Assembly (NCBI GenBank): GCA_903823545.1
Contig: CAIJTL010000077.1
Span: 1-14,853, forward strand
DNA from: an uncultured Planctomycetaceae bacterium
GTDB lineage: Bacteria; Planctomycetota; Planctomycetia; Planctomycetales; Planctomycetaceae
DNA: 14,853 bases
Direction of reading: 5' to 3'
Below, in pieces: positions 11,320 through 14,853 of this stretch; the stretch's first letter is position 1, and every line of letters starts with the position of its first letter. The notes beneath the pieces are model-generated. The model did no database searches and was not told the origin of the DNA. It saw nothing but the letters and a program-made list of their open reading frames with translations. The position numbers were made by a program, and so were the translations under genes.

Positions 11320-14025
11320 TCATCTTGCGAGCGACTTTGATGCACAAGCATCCGAGCCACTCACCGCTTCTGCTACAGATTGATTCGTTGAATCCGTATT
11401 CGTTTCTGCCGCCAATTTATCCAGATACGCCCGAAGGTAATCGACCGTCTCGTCAACGGTATCTGCTTGGATCAGCAGTAGTTCGCCTGAACTCAACGTT
11501 GATAGTGCTCGCTCCACAGCTTTGACGGCCCCAGATATCTCTTCGATTTGTTTCGTGCGACGCTTTGTCATGTCGACAGATTCAATCCCTTGCCGGAAAA
11601 GCCGGATGATCTCACCTGGCGCGCGACCGCGAAGGTAGTGGTCCTCATACAGGATCACTCGATCGAATGATTCCCCAAGCAGTTGGCCTTGTCGCTGCAT
11701 ATCAACATCGCGTCTATCACCGGCAGTCGAATACACAACAGTGCGATGTGAGTGCGAGTAGTTCCTTAAAGCGTCGATCAGCGCAAGTAATGCCGAGCTA
11801 TTGTGGCCGTAATCAACGATCACTTTGCAACCGCGGATCTTCAGGACGTTGAATCGACCAGGCGAAGCATCAAGATTTGCTGCAAACGATTCAACGCGAG
11901 CTCGAATTGTGTCTAACGGTATCGCCAATCCCCAAGCAGCAGCGATCGCGCACAATGAGTTTTCTACCTGGAAACCAATCTTTCCAGCATGTGTCAGAGG
12001 TATGCGATCAAGTGAAACGAGGGGTTCCTCTCGCAGTCCTTCAGCAAGAACAACGTGATTCTCCTTGACGAAAATTGCTCGACCACTCTTTGCTCGGTGC
12101 TCGACGATCACGGGGTGTTGACCATCAACGGCAAAGAAAATCACTTTGCCTTTGCACTTTGGAGCCATCGCAACAGTATGCTCGTCGGCTGCATTCAGTA
12201 CGGCATAGCCAGTTGGAGGCACCACGTCGACAATCACTCGCTTAACCTGAGCAAGCTTTTCAAGCGTTTCGATATCCGACAGACCAAGGTGATCACCTTC
12301 ACCAATGTTGGTTACAACAGCCACATCACAGCGATCAAATCCAAGCCCGGCACGTAAAATTCCACCCCGAGCAGTCTCCAACACTGCCATTTCAACTTCC
12401 GGATTCATGAGAACGTTGCGAGCGCTCAACGGTCCGCTGCAATCACCGTTGTCAATGCGCCGGTCATCAATATAGATGCCGTCAGTGCAAGTGTGAGCGA
12501 CCGTTGCTCCGGTTCCTTTTAGTATATGGGCGGTGAATCGAGTGGTGGTCGTCTTTCCGTTTACGCCTGTGATAGCAACGATCGGAATGCGGCCGTTTTC
12601 GCCTTCTGGAAAGAGTGTTCCGATGATCGCTTCACCCACAGGACGAGGTTGGCCATCCGACGGAGCCAAGTGCATTCGCAGTCCAGGAGCCGCATTTACT
12701 TCGACTATCGCGCCTGTGCCAGGCACACACGGCTCGGCAATATCAATCGCAACGACATCAATGCCGGCAACATCAAGACCGACCATACGAGCAGCTTCAA
12801 CTCCACGGGCAACCCAATCGGGATGTACTTTGTCGGTAACATCCACGGCAGTTCCGCCAGTGCTGAGATTTGCGTTACGGCGAATCAGCACTCGCTGGCC
12901 AGCCGCAGGCACAGATTCAGGCACAAAACCCTGTTCTTTGAGAACGACCATTGCAGCATCATTGATATGAATTTTGCTGAGTACCGTTCCGTGATGCTCA
13001 CCTCGTCGCGGATCTTGATTAACAACGTCGATCAACTGTTGGATCGAGTGCAGCCCATCGCCGACGACATTTGCAGGTTCACGTCGCGCGGCAGCAACTA
13101 ATTTGCCACCAATCACGAGTAGTCGGTAGTCGCAACCGGGAATGTACTTCTCAACAATTACCGACGAGCTTTCCTCATATGCGATCTCATAAGCTCGGAC
13201 AACCTGCTCTTTCGTCGAAAGATTCGTGGTCACTCCGCGCCCCTGGTTACCGTCCTGCGGCTTCACAACAACAGGAACACCGATTTCCTCAGCCGCTTCC
13301 CAAGCGTCTTCTGCGGACTCAACCGGCCTTCCTTCAGGAACCGGTACGCCGATTCCGGAAAGCAGATCGCGAGTTAGGTTTTTGTCTTGTGCGATCGCTT
13401 CGGCAATCGCAGTCGTCCGATCGGTTTCGGAGGCGAGAATACGACGCTGTTTGCTGCCGTATCCGAATTGAATCAAGCTCCCTTTATTAAGCCGCCGGAA
13501 AGGGATTCCTCGTGCTCGCGCGGCGTTCACGATCGCTTTCGTGCTGGGGCCAAGCCCGATGTCTTGAGCCAGTTCTTTGAGTTTTTCTATTTCGGCGACG
13601 ACGTTGAACTCGCGGTTGTGGACCGCCGCCAGAATCAGCTCGCGAGCAACTTTCATTGTTTCGCGGCAAACATCTTCTTCAACGTACTCAACCGCGACTT
13701 TGTAGACGCCGTCTTCATTGGTTTCACGGGCTCGGCCGAAGCCCACTTCGTGTCCGGCAAGCGTCTGTAGCTCGATGGTGACGTGCTCAAGAATATGAGC
13801 GAGGTAAGTTCCGCGTCGGAGCCTCTGAAAGAATCCACTTCGCTCGCCAACGCTACAACGATGTTCAATCATCGTCGGGAGCCAAGTCATCAACCGCTCG
13901 TTGAAGCCAGGAATTTCCTCAGACGATTGGTCTTTGTACTCACCTAGGTCAACCCAGGCCTCCAAGACCGGAAAATTTGCCCAAATGTTCGGTCCGCGAA
14001 GTGCCTGAACTTTTCTGAAATCCAT
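11320..14025 (-). CDS. cphA: Cyanophycin synthetase
   Basis: The ATG at 14025 gives 901 aa starting MDFRKVQALRGPNIW, the usual CphA opening; an ATG at 14049 would add eight residues without a better ribosome binding site (AGGA lies close before 14025). Numbered from 14049, the N-domain is about 9-215. The ATP-grasp domain (~220-475) carries VVVKPQDGNQGRGV, the RNANLSTGGTAVDVTD loop (391-406) and IVEVNAAPGLRMH (448-460). The Mur-ligase-like domain (~487-880) has P-loop GVNGKTTTT (495-503), ETARGGILRAGLGFDRCD (558-575), SPGRFN (729-734) and VDYGHN (745-750). The two ATP sites add Asp to the backbone and Arg to the side chain of cyanophycin (multi-L-arginyl-poly-L-aspartate), a nitrogen store. 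The last ~25 residues are a Ser/Ala-rich tail. No cyanophycinase gene is near. Confidence 0.96.
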   Translation of the reverse strand: MDFRKVQALRGPNIWANFPVLEAWVDLGEYKDQSSEEIPGFNERLMTWLPTMIEHRCSVGERSGFFQRLRRGTYLAHILEHVTIELQTLAGHEVGFGRARETNEDGVYKVAVEYVEEDVCRETMKVARELILAAVHNREFNVVAEIEKLKELAQDIGLGPSTKAIVNAARARGIPFRRLNKGSLIQFGYGSKQRRILASETDRTTAIAEAIAQDKNLTRDLLSGIGVPVPEGRPVESAEDAWEAAEEIGVPVVVKPQDGNQGRGVTTNLSTKEQVVRAYEIAYEESSSVIVEKYIPGCDYRLLVIGGKLVAAARREPANVVGDGLHSIQQLIDVVNQDPRRGEHHGTVLSKIHINDAAMVVLKEQGFVPESVPAAGQRVLIRRNANLSTGGTAVDVTDKVHPDWVARGVEAARMVGLDVAGIDVVAIDIAEPCVPGTGAIVEVNAAPGLRMHLAPSDGQPRPVGEAIIGTLFPEGENGRIPIVAITGVNGKTTTTRFTAHILKGTGATVAHTCTDGIYIDDRRIDNGDCSGPLSARNVLMNPEVEMAVLETARGGILRAGLGFDRCDVAVVTNIGEGDHLGLSDIETLEKLAQVKRVIVDVVPPTGYAVLNAADEHTVAMAPKCKGKVIFFAVDGQHPVIVEHRAKSGRAIFVKENHVVLAEGLREEPLVSLDRIPLTHAGKIGFQVENSLCAIAAAWGLAIPLDTIRARVESFAANLDASPGRFNVLKIRGCKVIVDYGHNSSALLALIDALRNYSHSHRTVVYSTAGDRRDVDMQRQGQLLGESFDRVILYEDHYLRGRAPGEIIRLFRQGIESVDMTKRRTKQIEEISGAVKAVERALSTLSSGELLLIQADTVDETVDYLRAYLDKLAAETNTDSTNQSVAEAVSGSDACASKSLAR

Positions 14026-14853
14026 GATTCCTGCGCTTAGCCCCTTCATGAGGCTGACTCAAAGTGTGTAAATGACGGCGGAATAGCGGGAAGGCAGGCT
14101 TTGAAATCTCGATGAGTTATCGGCTAGATGACACCAAAGCTTGTTGCGATTGAATGTTCTCAAGCGACAAACTTCATCGAACGGTTGTACTTGGCGTTGA
14201 ATGAGCGTCTACGAATGCACGTTCGCAGGACTCGTTTTGTTTTGCGTCGAGTGGGCGAGCACCAATTTCTGAAGATCTTAAGCGTGTGTCAAAATTTCAA
14301 AGACTGATCGCGACCAAGAACTGGAGACAAATCAATTGTCCGAGCGAATTAGCCGCAAACATTCTTGTCTGCATTGCCAAACTAAAGAAGCAACTTCAAT
14401 GCCGACAAATTTGCCAAACCGAGTTCGCGTATTTCCAGCCAGAGAGAGGGTGGTTGGGAAGCGGCGATGTCCGGCCGGACTCGCACCAATAAAATGTATA
14501 GCGAGCAAAAGCTCTGCTCCGTGTGAAACCTTTTCGAGGCAAGATCGGCACATCGTTGTGCTGAGTCTCGCTGAAATTCTAACGGCGAGCCACCCTGCTC
14601 CCGACGGTATTCATCATTCGGATGAGATTTAATCATCCCGGACACAATTATTGCAATCCTCGACTCAGTATTTTCCAGGGACCGTCGATCGAATGACTCG
14701 CCGTGTACTGCCCACAGAACTGTTTCCTGAGCAGATTTCGCTATCATCCGATTGAAATCATTTCGTCAGAGAGGTTTCGAGGCACAATGAGTCTCGAAGC
14801 CTCTGGCAACAAAGGCTGGCCGACTTTTCTCTTAACTGTTCACTGATTTGCCC
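14026..14853. other. Gene-free right end
   Basis: Nothing in these ~830 bases can be called a gene with confidence. The longest open frame (14747-14382, minus, 121 codons) has no recognisable domain and no good ribosome binding site. A perfect 12-bp palindrome GTCCGGCCGGAC lies at 14469-14480. The promoter of the cyanophycin synthetase gene should lie just above 14050, but no clear -35/-10 pair is visible. Confidence 0.45.
14771..14803. repeat. Near-perfect hairpin
   Basis: GAGGTTTCGAGGC (14771-14783) faces GTCTCGAAGCCTC (14791-14803) around the 7-nt loop ACAATGA; the arms pair at 11 of 13 positions and the two exceptions are wobble or mismatch. There is no T tract on either side, so a standard terminator is unlikely. 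The loop contains an ATG with GAGG before it, but that frame closes after 19 codons. Confidence 0.6.

Noticed and set aside
14382..14747. 121-codon minus-strand ORF
   Set aside because: No domain, no good ribosome binding site and unlike the other genes in composition; kept only as part of the unassigned right end.
14788..14847. ATG with GAGG upstream at the right end
   Set aside because: The frame stops after 19 codons and the ATG sits in a hairpin loop, so it is probably chance.

Overview
The window looks like chromosomal DNA of a planctomycete (Planctomycetota, perhaps a Pirellulales or Planctomycetales lineage). This is inferred from gene content and style, not from a marker gene: a Tat-exported sugar-isomerase-like TIM-barrel protein, a YceH/UPF0502 protein, a cyanophycin synthetase, loosely packed short operons, moderate GC, dispersed intergenic repeats, and a left-edge N-terminus resembling the TIGR02996 planctomycete domain. 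No rRNA, tRNA, CRISPR array or transposase was found.

Left edge (1 to about 1320): an apparent fragment of an integron gene-cassette array. A folded attC-like site (81-177) directly abuts the stop codon of a small lipoprotein gene (687-178, minus). The nine-base end of that site is repeated exactly, in inverse orientation, just upstream of the gene, so 89-718 reads as one ~630 bp cassette. A second ORF leaves the window at base 1. Beyond the cassette lie an interrupted inverted repeat (715-909) with a nested hairpin and a gene-free stretch with dispersed-repeat sequence.

1326-3780: a soluble sensorless histidine kinase, a small two-helix membrane protein upstream of it, a REP-like inverted repeat, and a Tat-exported hydroxypyruvate-isomerase-like protein on the plus strand ending in a clear intrinsic terminator.

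3836-9616 (all minus strand): two groups of genes. The upstream group is a small ORF, a FabA/FabZ-like dehydratase, a FabG ketoreductase and a long acyl carrier protein, closed by an intrinsic terminator. The downstream group is a second FabA/FabZ-like dehydratase overlapping trpA by ATGA, then a cysteine-cluster (YkgJ-type) protein and a phytanoyl-CoA dioxygenase-like protein. Ketoreductase, dehydratases and carrier protein are the parts of a fatty-acid or polyketide-type elongation cycle, but no ketosynthase or acyltransferase is in view.

9706-14025: a TPR protein and a YceH-family protein (plus strand) face a full-length cyanophycin synthetase (minus strand). The final ~830 bases hold no gene I can support, only a hairpin and a palindrome.
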